From contig NZ_JOJM01000091.1 of assembly GCF_000720325.1 (NCBI RefSeq), positions 1 to 42,221 of the forward strand: 42,221 nt of DNA. The letters run 5' to 3'. A program made the position numbers and the translations under genes. Positions 17,681 through 24,407 of this stretch are shown here, one piece after another. The number at the start of each line of letters is the position of its first letter. Within the stretch, counting starts at the first letter, position 1. The notes below the pieces were generated by a model. That model was given only the letters and a program-made list of their open reading frames with translations. It made no database searches and had not been told where the DNA came from. This DNA is from Streptomyces sp. NRRL B-1347. GTDB taxonomy: Bacteria; Actinomycetota; Actinomycetes; Streptomycetales; Streptomycetaceae.

Positions 17681-18116
17681 AGGAAGCAAGACAAAAGCTC
17701 TCGCTCTTTAAGCCTCAATCAAAGACTACACAGCACTATCACACCAATATCCAATGCACGCAGCAGCACACAGCGATATAGCAGAGCTATCGCACACAGC
17801 ATGATAGGCAGTGCAGCACTACACAGCGATAGCGACACAGACAACGAACTCTTTAACGAAGTTCACAAAATGCTTTTCAAAGCAAAAAGCAAAGAACAAT
17901 TCATCGAAATGAAGCAAAAGCTTCGCCCGCTCTACTACGCGTACGCAAAAGAGTCCTGAATTCAAGGCACCCCCACCGACTCCCCGCCCCCCCCAACAGG
18001 GGCCCCTTGACCAAGACGTCATAGTAAATCGTGTGCTCGGGGTGTTTTTTCCGCGTGTGCGGGTGGCTCTTGCCCAGTATTCTCAACGATTTTTGCCCTG
18101 GAAGGGGGTTAAAAAC
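17681..18116 (+). other. Low-G+C spacer upstream of the terminase genes, candidate cos/packaging region
   Basis: About 435 bp with markedly lower G+C than the rest. The first part (about 17725..17840) is CA-rich with repeated CACAGC(A/G) words and an ATAGC-AGA-GCTAT stem (17777..17789). After a small open frame (17801..17959) comes a G/C-only strand bias (CCCC runs, 17967..17995) and the 10-bp palindrome AGGGGCCCCT (17998..18007). Its place before terS/terL and near HNH is where cos or TerS-binding sites are expected. Confidence 0.5.
17801..17959 (+). CDS. Possible 52-aa small protein in the packaging spacer
   Basis: Starts MIGSAALHSDSDTDNELFNE and ends RPLYYAYAKES. From residue 16 the sequence is a charged amphipathic helix (FNEVHKMLFKAKSKEQFIEM), which looks more protein-like than chance. 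Against it, there is no clear ribosome-binding site and the surrounding DNA is AT-rich. It is unrecognised. Confidence 0.35.
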   Translation: MIGSAALHSDSDTDNELFNEVHKMLFKAKSKEQFIEMKQKLRPLYYAYAKES

Positions 18117-18392
18117 ATGGCTAAAACTAACCCGTTTTCGGCCCATCGGAAGCGTCTCGCTCGCCGTATTCGCGAGCTTGAGGCCGCTGTGAATGAGGAC
18201 CTGAAGAAGGAAGGCTTGGGCTATACGGCCTTTAAGGGTACTCAGAATTCTTGGGTTTCCCACCCTCTTCTTAAGGACATTAACGACGTTGAAACCAATT
18301 TGCGGCAGGTGCTCGCTAAAGAGGTTGCTTGGGATGATGCAAATAAGGCCATGAAGCCTTTTGAGGTTATTCCGGAACCGGGGGACTGGTGA
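18117..18392 (+). CDS. Small terminase subunit-like protein
   Basis: A 91-residue protein with GGAAGGGGG upstream of its ATG. The basic helical N-terminus (HRKRLARRIRELEAAVNEDL) could bind DNA; the C-terminal part has LKDINDVETNLRQVLAKEVA. Its TGA overlaps the GTG of the large terminase gene (18389..18392), the usual terS-terL arrangement. Sequence alone is not diagnostic; call from size, basic N-terminus and position. Confidence 0.6.
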   Translation: MAKTNPFSAHRKRLARRIRELEAAVNEDLKKEGLGYTAFKGTQNSWVSHPLLKDINDVETNLRQVLAKEVAWDDANKAMKPFEVIPEPGDW

Positions 18393-20026
18393 TATGGGGG
18401 ACGCTCCCTGAGGAGCGACCTAAGCACACTCTTGCCCCGTACGTTTTTCAGTGGTGCCGAATGTTTCTTCGGCATGAGGGGAAGCCGTGGGAGTTCACCC
18501 CGGGACAGAAGCACTTTCTCCGCTGGTGGTATGCGATTGACGATGACGGCCGCTTCATTTGGGACGAAGGGGTCAGTGCCGGTCCGAAGGGTGTAGGTAA
18601 GACTCCGTTCGCTGCCGCCTATTGCTGGGCCGAGTTCCTGGCCCCTGTCAGGTTCGATAGGTGGTGCCCTGAGACCGGTAGGCCTCTGGCTAAGCCGGTC
18701 GGGGATAAGGCTCTAGTTCAGATTGCTGCCGTGTCGCGGGAGCAATCTCAGAACACGATGAAGCAGCTTCGTTCGATGCTGCCTCGCGAGGCTGCCGACT
18801 ATTTCGGTATCGACGTTACGTCGTCGAAGGTGTCCTATAAGGACAAGACTAAGTCGGCTGAGATTTACACGGTAACGGCCTCTGGTAAGTCGCAGGAAGG
18901 CCATGAGCCTTCAGCGATTCTCTTTGATGAGATCCACCATTGGCATTTGCCTGAGGCTAAAGAGGTCTACGAGACGATGAGCGGGAACGCTCAGAAGACG
19001 AAGCGGGACAACAAGTGTCGCCCGTTGTCTACGTCGAATGCGCACCAAATTGGCCTTGATTCTGTGATGGAGACGCTTTACGACAAGGTGGCGAAGGCTA
19101 AGCGTGAGAGTAAGCCTCTGTCGGTGCTGTACGCGGTGAGGCAGGCTCCGGAAGAGGTTGATCTCTCTGACCCTGAGCAGCTTCTTGCCGGTCTGCGTGA
19201 AGCTTATGAAGATGCCCCGTGGGCGCCGGTAGAGGATCACGCGAAGGCATACATGGAGGGTCGTATTACGACCGAGCGGCTTAGGCGTTTCCATTTGTCT
19301 CAGGTTGTTGATGGTGGTGACGCGTGGATTCGCCCGGCGTGGGTTAAACGGGCAACTCTGAATGACCGTCAGCTACTCGCCGGCTCGCGTATTGCGCTTG
19401 GCTTTGATGGTGCAGAGAACAATGATGCTGTTGCGCTTGTGGCTTGCGAGATTGATTCGGATATCTGCCACGAGGTGGCCGTCTGGACGCGCCCTGAGAA
19501 GGCTAAGGACGATTACGAGCATCCGTTTGGCGAGATTGACGCTGAGGTTCGCCGGTGCTTCGAGGAGTACGAGGTACAGGCATTCTTCGCTGATGCCTAC
19601 AAGTGTGAAGCCATGGTTGCTAAATGGTCTGAGGACCTTATGGCCCCGATCATTCACCGTAAGGGTAAGCGGGCTGTACGTGCTTCGGGTACGTGCGCGG
19701 TGGCTTACAACATGGGTGCCTTGTCTTACAACTTCATGAAGACGGCTGAGCTCGTGGTGGATGCGTTTGCGCGCCGCACGATCCGCATTAGCGGCTCACT
19801 TCTCCAGGCGCATTGTTTGAATGCGGTGCGGCTGTTGAAGCAGGCTCGGGGGCGTCCGGCAATGGTGTTCCCGGGTAAGCGAACCAAGTTTTCTCCTAAG
19901 AAAGTTGATGCTGCTCACGCTTTGATTTTGGCGTGGGAGGCCCGACAGAAGGTCATCGAACAGGGAGTTAAGCCCCGTGGGGTGATGACGGCAAGTACGT
20001 ATGAATGGACTACAGATAATGACTGA
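18389..20026 (+). CDS. Terminase large subunit (ATPase-nuclease)
   Basis: A 545-residue packaging motor protein. Walker A is GPKGVGKT with Lys71; Walker B is AILFDEIHH with Asp180-Glu181; the coupling region follows. The C-terminal RNase H-like nuclease has LGFDGAENNDA (Asp340), an acidic pair in the middle, and KKVDAAHALILAW (Asp507). All key residues are present, so the motor should be active. It starts at a GTG overlapping terS and overlaps the portal gene by 8 bp. Confidence 0.94.
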   Translation: MIWGTLPEERPKHTLAPYVFQWCRMFLRHEGKPWEFTPGQKHFLRWWYAIDDDGRFIWDEGVSAGPKGVGKTPFAAAYCWAEFLAPVRFDRWCPETGRPLAKPVGDKALVQIAAVSREQSQNTMKQLRSMLPREAADYFGIDVTSSKVSYKDKTKSAEIYTVTASGKSQEGHEPSAILFDEIHHWHLPEAKEVYETMSGNAQKTKRDNKCRPLSTSNAHQIGLDSVMETLYDKVAKAKRESKPLSVLYAVRQAPEEVDLSDPEQLLAGLREAYEDAPWAPVEDHAKAYMEGRITTERLRRFHLSQVVDGGDAWIRPAWVKRATLNDRQLLAGSRIALGFDGAENNDAVALVACEIDSDICHEVAVWTRPEKAKDDYEHPFGEIDAEVRRCFEEYEVQAFFADAYKCEAMVAKWSEDLMAPIIHRKGKRAVRASGTCAVAYNMGALSYNFMKTAELVVDAFARRTIRISGSLLQAHCLNAVRLLKQARGRPAMVFPGKRTKFSPKKVDAAHALILAWEARQKVIEQGVKPRGVMTASTYEWTTDND

Positions 20027-21416
20027 GAAGAAGCACGCGATAGATAAGCTGCGGGAGTTCCGCAGCAGGGAGTACGGGCGACTGTCCCGCATTGACTCCC
20101 GGATGAATGGGTTTCACCCGATGCCTTGGGTTCCGCAGGAGCTTAAGCGCGAGTGGGTTTCGATTGTTAAGCAGTCTCAGACCAATTGGCTTCCGAAGGT
20201 TGTTGAGGCCATTGGCGAGCGGCTGAACGTGGTTGGCTTCCGTGACCCTAAGTCCGGTGAGGACGCTAGGGGCTGGGAGCTGTTTGTCAGGAACGGTATG
20301 CAGGATCATCAGGACCTTGTTCACCGTGGCGCACTGACTTACGGTGTTTCGTTTGTGATGGTTATGCCTCGGGGTGAGGACGGACCGACTATCAAGGCTT
20401 TTACGCCTATGCAGATGACTGCGATCTACCAGCGGGCGCAGGATCGTTTTCCGATGCTGGCCGGTTTCAAGACCAAGGTCTATAACGATGGTGAGCCGGA
20501 CCTTGAAGAGTGGACCGTCGTTGATGCCGAGTCGGTCAAGGTGTTCCTTGGTGAAGCGGATTCGGCGGGTGACCAGTACAGGCTGGTTGAGGAGTATGCG
20601 CACGGGCTTGGCGTTTGCCCTGTCGTGCGGTTTGTTAACCAGGAGTCGTTTTCCGAGTCTCAGCCGCCTATGTCTGAGGTTGAGCCTCTGTTCGCGATTC
20701 AGGAGCGGCTCACGTCCCTGCATCTGGATATGGCGACGGCGGGTAAGTACAGCGCGTTCCGTCAGAAGTACGCCATCAACATGGACATCAAGCCTGGGTC
20801 TTTGAAGCCTGGCCCTAATGCTGTTTGGGTCGCTAAGTCGGATGGTTCGAATGACCAGCCGGGTAAGTTTGGAGACTTCCCGCAGACGGACACGCGCGGC
20901 TACAAGGAATCCATTGAGCTGACGTACAAGGAGTTCGCCGCGAGGTCGTCTCTGCCTATGCGTGCCATGAGCCCCGATATGGTGAACGTGTCGGGTGATG
21001 CTCTGGAGTTTGCGGAGAAGGACCTTAACCAGAAGGTCGCCGACCGTCAGCGCGCCTTTGGCCGCGCCTGGTCTACGGTCCTGAACCTTGCCGAGTTCGC
21101 GGCTGGCTATGTCACGTCTGCGTTTAAGCATGACGCCACGGTGGTTTGGTACGACAACACGGCCCATGACCCGCTGGCCCTGTATCAGGGTTTGATGAAC
21201 CTGAAGAGCATTGGTTTCCCGACTTCGGTCCTGGTAGAGCTGATCCCTGCGGGGAAGCTCACTGCTGACCAGATTCAGGAAGTCAAGGACTTCTCTGATG
21301 AGGATAAGCATTCCATGGCTAACCGCTGGTTTGGTTATACCGAAGAGGGTCAGCGTGCGGTTAAGCAGATCGAGGAAGATCACCGCAAGTCTGAGGGCGA
21401 GAAGGAGGCAGCATAA
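20019..21416 (+). CDS. Portal protein
   Basis: A 465-residue protein of the SPP1 gp6-like portal family, forming the dodecameric DNA entry ring. Features are an N-terminal region with NWLPKVVEAIGERLNVVGF, a wing domain with GALTYGVSFVMVM, the EPLFAIQERLTSLHLDM stem helix and the crown-side SGDALEFAEKDLNQKVADRQ. I prefer the ATG at 20019 (MTEKKHAIDKLREF), which overlaps the terL stop; an ATG at 20001 is possible. Its stop overlaps the next start (TAATG). Confidence 0.9.
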   Translation: MTEKKHAIDKLREFRSREYGRLSRIDSRMNGFHPMPWVPQELKREWVSIVKQSQTNWLPKVVEAIGERLNVVGFRDPKSGEDARGWELFVRNGMQDHQDLVHRGALTYGVSFVMVMPRGEDGPTIKAFTPMQMTAIYQRAQDRFPMLAGFKTKVYNDGEPDLEEWTVVDAESVKVFLGEADSAGDQYRLVEEYAHGLGVCPVVRFVNQESFSESQPPMSEVEPLFAIQERLTSLHLDMATAGKYSAFRQKYAINMDIKPGSLKPGPNAVWVAKSDGSNDQPGKFGDFPQTDTRGYKESIELTYKEFAARSSLPMRAMSPDMVNVSGDALEFAEKDLNQKVADRQRAFGRAWSTVLNLAEFAAGYVTSAFKHDATVVWYDNTAHDPLALYQGLMNLKSIGFPTSVLVELIPAGKLTADQIQEVKDFSDEDKHSMANRWFGYTEEGQRAVKQIEEDHRKSEGEKEAA

Positions 21417-21709
21417 TGGCTGAGGTACGACCGGACCTTGACGCGTGGATCGCACAGCAGGGTTTCGCTGACGATGCCATGAGGGCTGTTGCTGAGCGCG
21501 GCGCCGCTAGGGCTCACGCCGTGGCAGAACCGCACTCGAAGAGTGGCGCCTTTGTGGCCGGTATCAGCGTCAGTAAGGGCGATGTGGACTACTACATCAA
21601 CTTTGCTGACCCGCTGTCTCTGGAGAAGAGCTACGGCCACAAGGACCACAAGACGGGTCGTTGGGTGGACGGGCACGGGGCTATTGAGGCTGCGAAGGGG
21701 GTGACGTGA
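21416..21709 (+). CDS. Neck protein (HK97 gp10 / DUF5403-like)
   Basis: A 97-residue protein. An N-terminal helical part (AVAERGAARAHAVAEPHSKSG) is followed by a beta region SKGDVDYYINFADPLSLEKS, then GHKDHKTGRWVDGHGAI. This layout resembles small proteins between head and tail in siphophages. It overlaps both neighbours (TAATG upstream, TGATG downstream). Family by resemblance; function inferred. Confidence 0.6.
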   Translation: MAEVRPDLDAWIAQQGFADDAMRAVAERGAARAHAVAEPHSKSGAFVAGISVSKGDVDYYINFADPLSLEKSYGHKDHKTGRWVDGHGAIEAAKGVT

Positions 21710-22101
21710 TGCGTACGCGTTCGCTCCCTGTCGGGGAGCTGATCATTAAGGCTGCTCTCGACCACTACCTGAAGGGGGTCAAGGTTCTGCTTGTGGCCCC
21801 GGGGAAGCTGCCGGTAGAGCCGACTGTGTACCTGAAGCGCACGGGTGGTGTCGCTGCCTCTCCGGGGGAGGTGGACCAGGGCACGTATCAGTTCCGCGTG
21901 TTCGGCGGTCGCTTCTCTGAGGCTGCGGAGCTGGGGCAGGCTCTCCGTGATGCCTTGTACGCGGCTGAGGCCGCCCAGTTCTCGACCGCCAAGGGTCGTA
22001 TGGGCAAGGTGACGGAGATCAGCGCGCCGTCTCCTCTGACGCAGGAGAACGAGGGTTCGCCGTTCGTGCGGTACGCGACCTACAACGTCATCACTCGGTA
22101 G
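21709..22101 (+). CDS. Tail-terminator-like neck protein
   Basis: A 130-residue protein starting MRTRSLPVGELIIKAALDHY. The alternating beta pattern (KVLLVAPGKLPVEPTVYLKR, YQFRVFGGRFSEAAELGQAL) resembles phage tail-terminator/completion proteins. In complete phages the tail-tube gene would follow; here the structural operon ends. It is the last gene of the head module, and so marks the exact point where the element stops encoding a virion. Confidence 0.6.
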   Translation: MRTRSLPVGELIIKAALDHYLKGVKVLLVAPGKLPVEPTVYLKRTGGVAASPGEVDQGTYQFRVFGGRFSEAAELGQALRDALYAAEAAQFSTAKGRMGKVTEISAPSPLTQENEGSPFVRYATYNVITR

Positions 22102-22201
22102 GGAGCACACTCCTACCTTCGTTGATCCGAGTTGGGTGAGCCGGCCAGGGATTCTACCTGCGGTTATGTCCGTTTTCAGTTCTCAACTCGACATAGAAGA
22201 A

Positions 22202-22229
22202 CCCCACCAGGTCGGGGGTCCTGGTGGGG
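22202..22229. terminator. Bidirectional terminator between convergent operons
   Basis: A perfect 10-bp stem CCCCACCAGG (22202..22211) with CCTGGTGGGG (22220..22229). On the minus strand TTCTTCT follows; on the plus strand it lies 100 bp past the last structural gene. Confidence 0.75.
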
Positions 22230-22257
22230 CGGTCACGGCGGGGTCCGGGCCGTGTGA

Positions 22258-22356
22258 TCATTCCTCGCAATCGCAGCGTTGGTCTCGTGGCCCGTAGTTC
22301 TTTGGCTTCCTGCACTCCTTGCAGTCCTGGAGCGTGGTGAACGTGGGTGCCTTCAC
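22258..22356 (-). CDS. Cys-rich mini-protein (32 aa)
   Basis: Reads from a GTG that overlaps the stop of the upstream gene (GTGA, 22356..22353). It contains TLQDCKECRKPKNYGPRDQR and then CDCEE before TGA, so four cysteines in a CxxC...CxC layout suited to one zinc ion. Tight coupling and cysteine spacing make it likely real despite the length. Function unknown. Confidence 0.5.
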   Translation of the reverse strand: MKAPTFTTLQDCKECRKPKNYGPRDQRCDCEE

Positions 22357-22577
22357 TTGGACACCGGCCCCGTGTGGAGTCCCGCGTCATGGTCTCGAAC
22401 CTTGCTCGCTGCCTGGCAGGCTTCGGTGACGTTCCGGGCTCTGAGTGCGGCTTGCCGCTTGCGGTACCAGTGCGAGCAGTGGGCACAGTCGCGCTGAGGC
22501 GCACAGTCATACAGCCATGGGTCGATGGGGAGCTGTACCGGGATGGGGTCGGGGTACGTCTGAGTCTTGGGGGCCAT
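22353..22577 (-). CDS. Small conserved-type Cys protein (74 aa)
   Basis: Starts MAPKTQTYPDPIPVQLPIDP and contains LYDCAPQRDCAHCSHWYRKR, three cysteines before a basic helix, then RARNVTEACQAASKVRDHD. I remember similar short proteins beside XRE regulators in Streptomyces genomes, but cannot name a family. It is divergent from the HTH gene at 22707 and heads a two-gene operon with the 32-aa protein. It has no clear Shine-Dalgarno. Confidence 0.55.
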   Translation of the reverse strand: MAPKTQTYPDPIPVQLPIDPWLYDCAPQRDCAHCSHWYRKRQAALRARNVTEACQAASKVRDHDAGLHTGPVSK

Positions 22578-22621
22578 GGTGACCAGGGTCCGCAGGACGG
22601 CCGGTCACTGCGACGACAGAC

Positions 22622-22664
22622 GGGGCGTCCATGGGGCGTCACTCTGGCGACGTACGGGGGCGTC
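22622..22664. promoter_or_regulatory. Three GGGGCGTC direct repeats between divergent genes
   Basis: Copies at 22622..22629, 22633..22640 and 22657..22664, two followed by A. They lie in the 129-bp gap between the Cys protein and the HTH regulator and are likely binding sites of that regulator. Confidence 0.45.
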
Positions 22665-22670
22665 AAACCG

Positions 22671-22700
22671 GTGTCATTACGCCGGTCACGGGTCTAGCCT
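22671..22700 (+). promoter_or_regulatory. Candidate promoter for the HTH gene (near-leaderless)
   Basis: GTGTCA (22671..22676) and TAGCCT (22695..22700) are 18 bases apart. The start codon at 22707 lies about where transcription would begin. Confidence 0.35.
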
Positions 22701-22706
22701 CGGATC

Positions 22707-23474
22707 ATGACAACGACGGTTCAGGCAAACGATGTTCTGCGCGCCGTACGCATCGGCATGCGCCTTTCTCAGGACGAGTTCGCCAAGGCAGTCAGGGACG
22801 CGGGCAAGGCTCTCGGGGAGCCCAACGACGCTTCCAAGAGGCTCGTACAGCGGTGGGAGTCGGGCCAGACTCGCACCTGTCGTCCGGCGTACGCGCGTGC
22901 TCTGGAAAAGGCCACGGGGCGACCGGTGGAAGCTCTAGGGTTCGCTCTCGCTTCCCGGGTCCACGAGGACGGCGCAGGAGGCCATGACATGGACTCTGGG
23001 GCCGAGGGTGTCTCTCAGCCCGTGGGGGACGCTGAGACGGCCGCACAGCCCCAGGGAGAGGACTTCTCGGGTATCTGGCTCAGCCGGTACGAGTTCTTCA
23101 GCTCTAGCCGGGAGCAGACGTTCACGGCTGCTCATCACGTGTTGGTGGTGCATCGGGGGAACCGGCTGACGGTCGAGAGCCTGCCTGGGGCGTCCAGCAA
23201 CCCTGACAGTCCGATTCACCTGGATCTGACCGTTGACCGGAACGTGGTCACGGGTTCGTGGACGGAGCAGACGGCCACGGATGGCTACTACCAGGGGGCC
23301 CGGTATCACGGGGCTATTCAGCTTCTGGTCGAGCCGACCGGGCGACGGATGGCCGGGAAGTGGGTCGGGTTCGGGAAGGACTTTGATGTGAACACGGGGC
23401 CGTGGGAACTGCGGCTTCTGGACAAGTCAACTAGCAAGGCTGCTTTGGAGAGTTGGTCTCGCGCCCCTGAGTAG
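22707..23474 (+). CDS. XRE-type regulator with C-terminal beta domain
   Basis: A 255-residue protein. Residues about 8-75 are a helix-turn-helix (GMRLSQDEFAKAVRDAG, then KRLVQRWESGQTRT), similar to Streptomyces regulators that sense metabolites. After an acidic linker (85-115) a beta-rich domain follows: GIWLSRYEFFSSSREQTFTA, HHVLVVHRGNRLTVES, and VVTGSWTEQTATDGYYQGA. This region looks ligand- or lipid-binding. It sits at the right end of the element, facing attR, where satellites often carry cargo or immunity genes. The target could be its own divergent region. Confidence 0.75.
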   Translation: MTTTVQANDVLRAVRIGMRLSQDEFAKAVRDAGKALGEPNDASKRLVQRWESGQTRTCRPAYARALEKATGRPVEALGFALASRVHEDGAGGHDMDSGAEGVSQPVGDAETAAQPQGEDFSGIWLSRYEFFSSSREQTFTAAHHVLVVHRGNRLTVESLPGASSNPDSPIHLDLTVDRNVVTGSWTEQTATDGYYQGARYHGAIQLLVEPTGRRMAGKWVGFGKDFDVNTGPWELRLLDKSTSKAALESWSRAPE

Positions 23475-23487
23475 GGTCTGTGTCGGA

Positions 23488-23538
23488 TCACCGCGAAGGT
23501 AGAATTATGGTGATCTTGTAGACAGACGGGTCGGCCAT
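23488..23538 (-). pseudogene. uvrC: Orphaned uvrC start: 16-codon remnant
   Basis: The native uvrC ATG (23538..23536) and codons 2-3 remain here as ATGGCCGACCC. After the junction it reads into the element as MADPSVYKITIILPSR and stops. Joined to D-P-S at 11340 it restores [12 protein letters not shown], the normal UvrC N-terminus. Confidence 0.85.
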
Positions 23539-24402
23539 GTCGGACAGCCTACTGGCGGGGTGTGACATCCCCGCGGCCCGACCGGGACGACCCGCCCGCC
23601 CCTGCGGGGCGGGCGGGGGACGTACCGGCGGGGCGGGCAGGCGGGGGGGGGCGGGGGGGGCCGGGCGGGAGCCGGGCGCGGCCCCGGGCTTGTCATAGCC
23701 TCCGGCCTTGCCGGACTTCGCGTACGCGGACCCCGGCAGCTTGTCCCCGTACGCCTTGTGCACCCGCCGCTGGTAGGCGGCGACCGTGGTGCCGTTCTTC
23801 CCGACGGCGCGTATCGCGTCCCGGTCGAGCGGAAGGACCCGCTCTCCCTTCTGTACGTACCAGGCGTTGATCTGCGGTTCGAGGAAGACGGTGCCGCCGG
23901 GGAGCTTGTCGGCACCCACGCGCGCGTAGCGCGTCTCGTCGTTCCCGGTGGCTATGTTCACCACCTGCCAGGAGCCGGCCTGCTCGGCCGTCCACAGCGA
24001 CGCCTTCTGGCCGTCGGAGGAGACCGCCTCGCTGGCGAGGAACTCCATGCGGGCGATCGGCGCGCCCCGCTTGCCCGCGACGAAGTCGGGCGACATGTAG
24101 TAGACGGGTACGGCCCGCTCCCCCGTCACGCGCGGCGCGGCCTTCGCCTTGCTGACGGCCCCGTCGCGGGCGAAGAACCGGGAGAGCGTGTCGAGGGTCT
24201 TCGGGGCCTCGGCCGCGTCGTGGGCGGCACCCCGGGTGGCCTCGGAGGGCGCGGGTGGCGCCGCGGGGCCCGAGTCGGCGGTGGCGTGCGGCGCCGCGAG
24301 CCCGAGCAGCAGCGCGGCGGCGGAACCGGCGAGCGCGGCCTTCAGGAGGCGGCCACTGGCGTAACGGCTCTCTACGGAGACGCGGGGCAGGTGACGGGTC
24401 AT
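23488..24402 (-). CDS. Secreted protein of unknown function paired with the cysteine protease; C-terminus runs into attR
   Basis: From the ATG at 24402 (MTRHLPRVSVESRYASGRLL) it has a signal peptide with a hydrophobic stretch to about residue 39 (AAPHATADS). The body contains PVYYMSPDFVAGKRGAPIAR and YARVGADKLPGGTVFLEPQ. No family is recognised. It starts 5 bp after the protease stop, so they are co-translated; it may be an inhibitor, chaperone or substrate partner. After KSGKAGGYDKP the frame becomes Pro/Gly-only across poly-G runs (23641..23662), passes through the uvrC remnant and ends in the element. The true end is doubtful; a one-base shift would use the TAG at 23551..23549. Confidence 0.65.
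   Translation of the reverse strand: MTRHLPRVSVESRYASGRLLKAALAGSAAALLLGLAAPHATADSGPAAPPAPSEATRGAAHDAAEAPKTLDTLSRFFARDGAVSKAKAAPRVTGERAVPVYYMSPDFVAGKRGAPIARMEFLASEAVSSDGQKASLWTAEQAGSWQVVNIATGNDETRYARVGADKLPGGTVFLEPQINAWYVQKGERVLPLDRDAIRAVGKNGTTVAAYQRRVHKAYGDKLPGSAYAKSGKAGGYDKPGAAPGSRPAPPAPPRLPAPPVRPPPAPQGRAGRPGRAAGMSHPASRLSDMADPSVYKITIILPSR
23508..23532. other. attR: right junction of the integrated element
   Basis: TGGTGATCTT (23508..23517), ten bases, then the GGGTC core (23528..23532). Beyond 23532 the host uvrC start codon begins. The attP rebuilt from both ends has the 10-bp arms 22 bases apart with GGGTC at the middle. Confidence 0.88.
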
Positions 24403-24407
24403 CGCGC

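Larger units (their letters stand above)
11341..23532. mobile_element. Integrated capsid-forming phage satellite (about 12.2 kb) in uvrC
   Basis: Bounded by the GGGTC core repeats, lower in G+C than the flanks and carrying a serine integrase at one end. It has a complete head and packaging set (scaffold-like, major capsid, connectors, HNH, TerS-like, TerL, portal, neck) but nothing recognisable for tail, lysis or a replisome. A replication-initiator-like gene with internal iterons and two regulatory regions complete it. Gene content matches the capsid-forming satellite concept (cf-PICI); it could instead be a strongly deleted prophage, but the open frames are intact and most neighbours overlap as in a maintained operon. 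Confidence 0.82.

Noticed and set aside
22154..22666. 170-aa minus-strand frame at the right of the head operon
   Set aside because: Low-complexity and overlaps the better-supported 74-aa and 32-aa genes, and runs through the terminator at 22202.
11341..23532. Complete prophage
   Set aside because: No tail, lysis or replisome genes in 12.2 kb, and little space remains for them.
11341..23532. Conjugative element (AICE type)
   Set aside because: No FtsK-like transfer protein or RepSA-type gene; the content is phage head and packaging.
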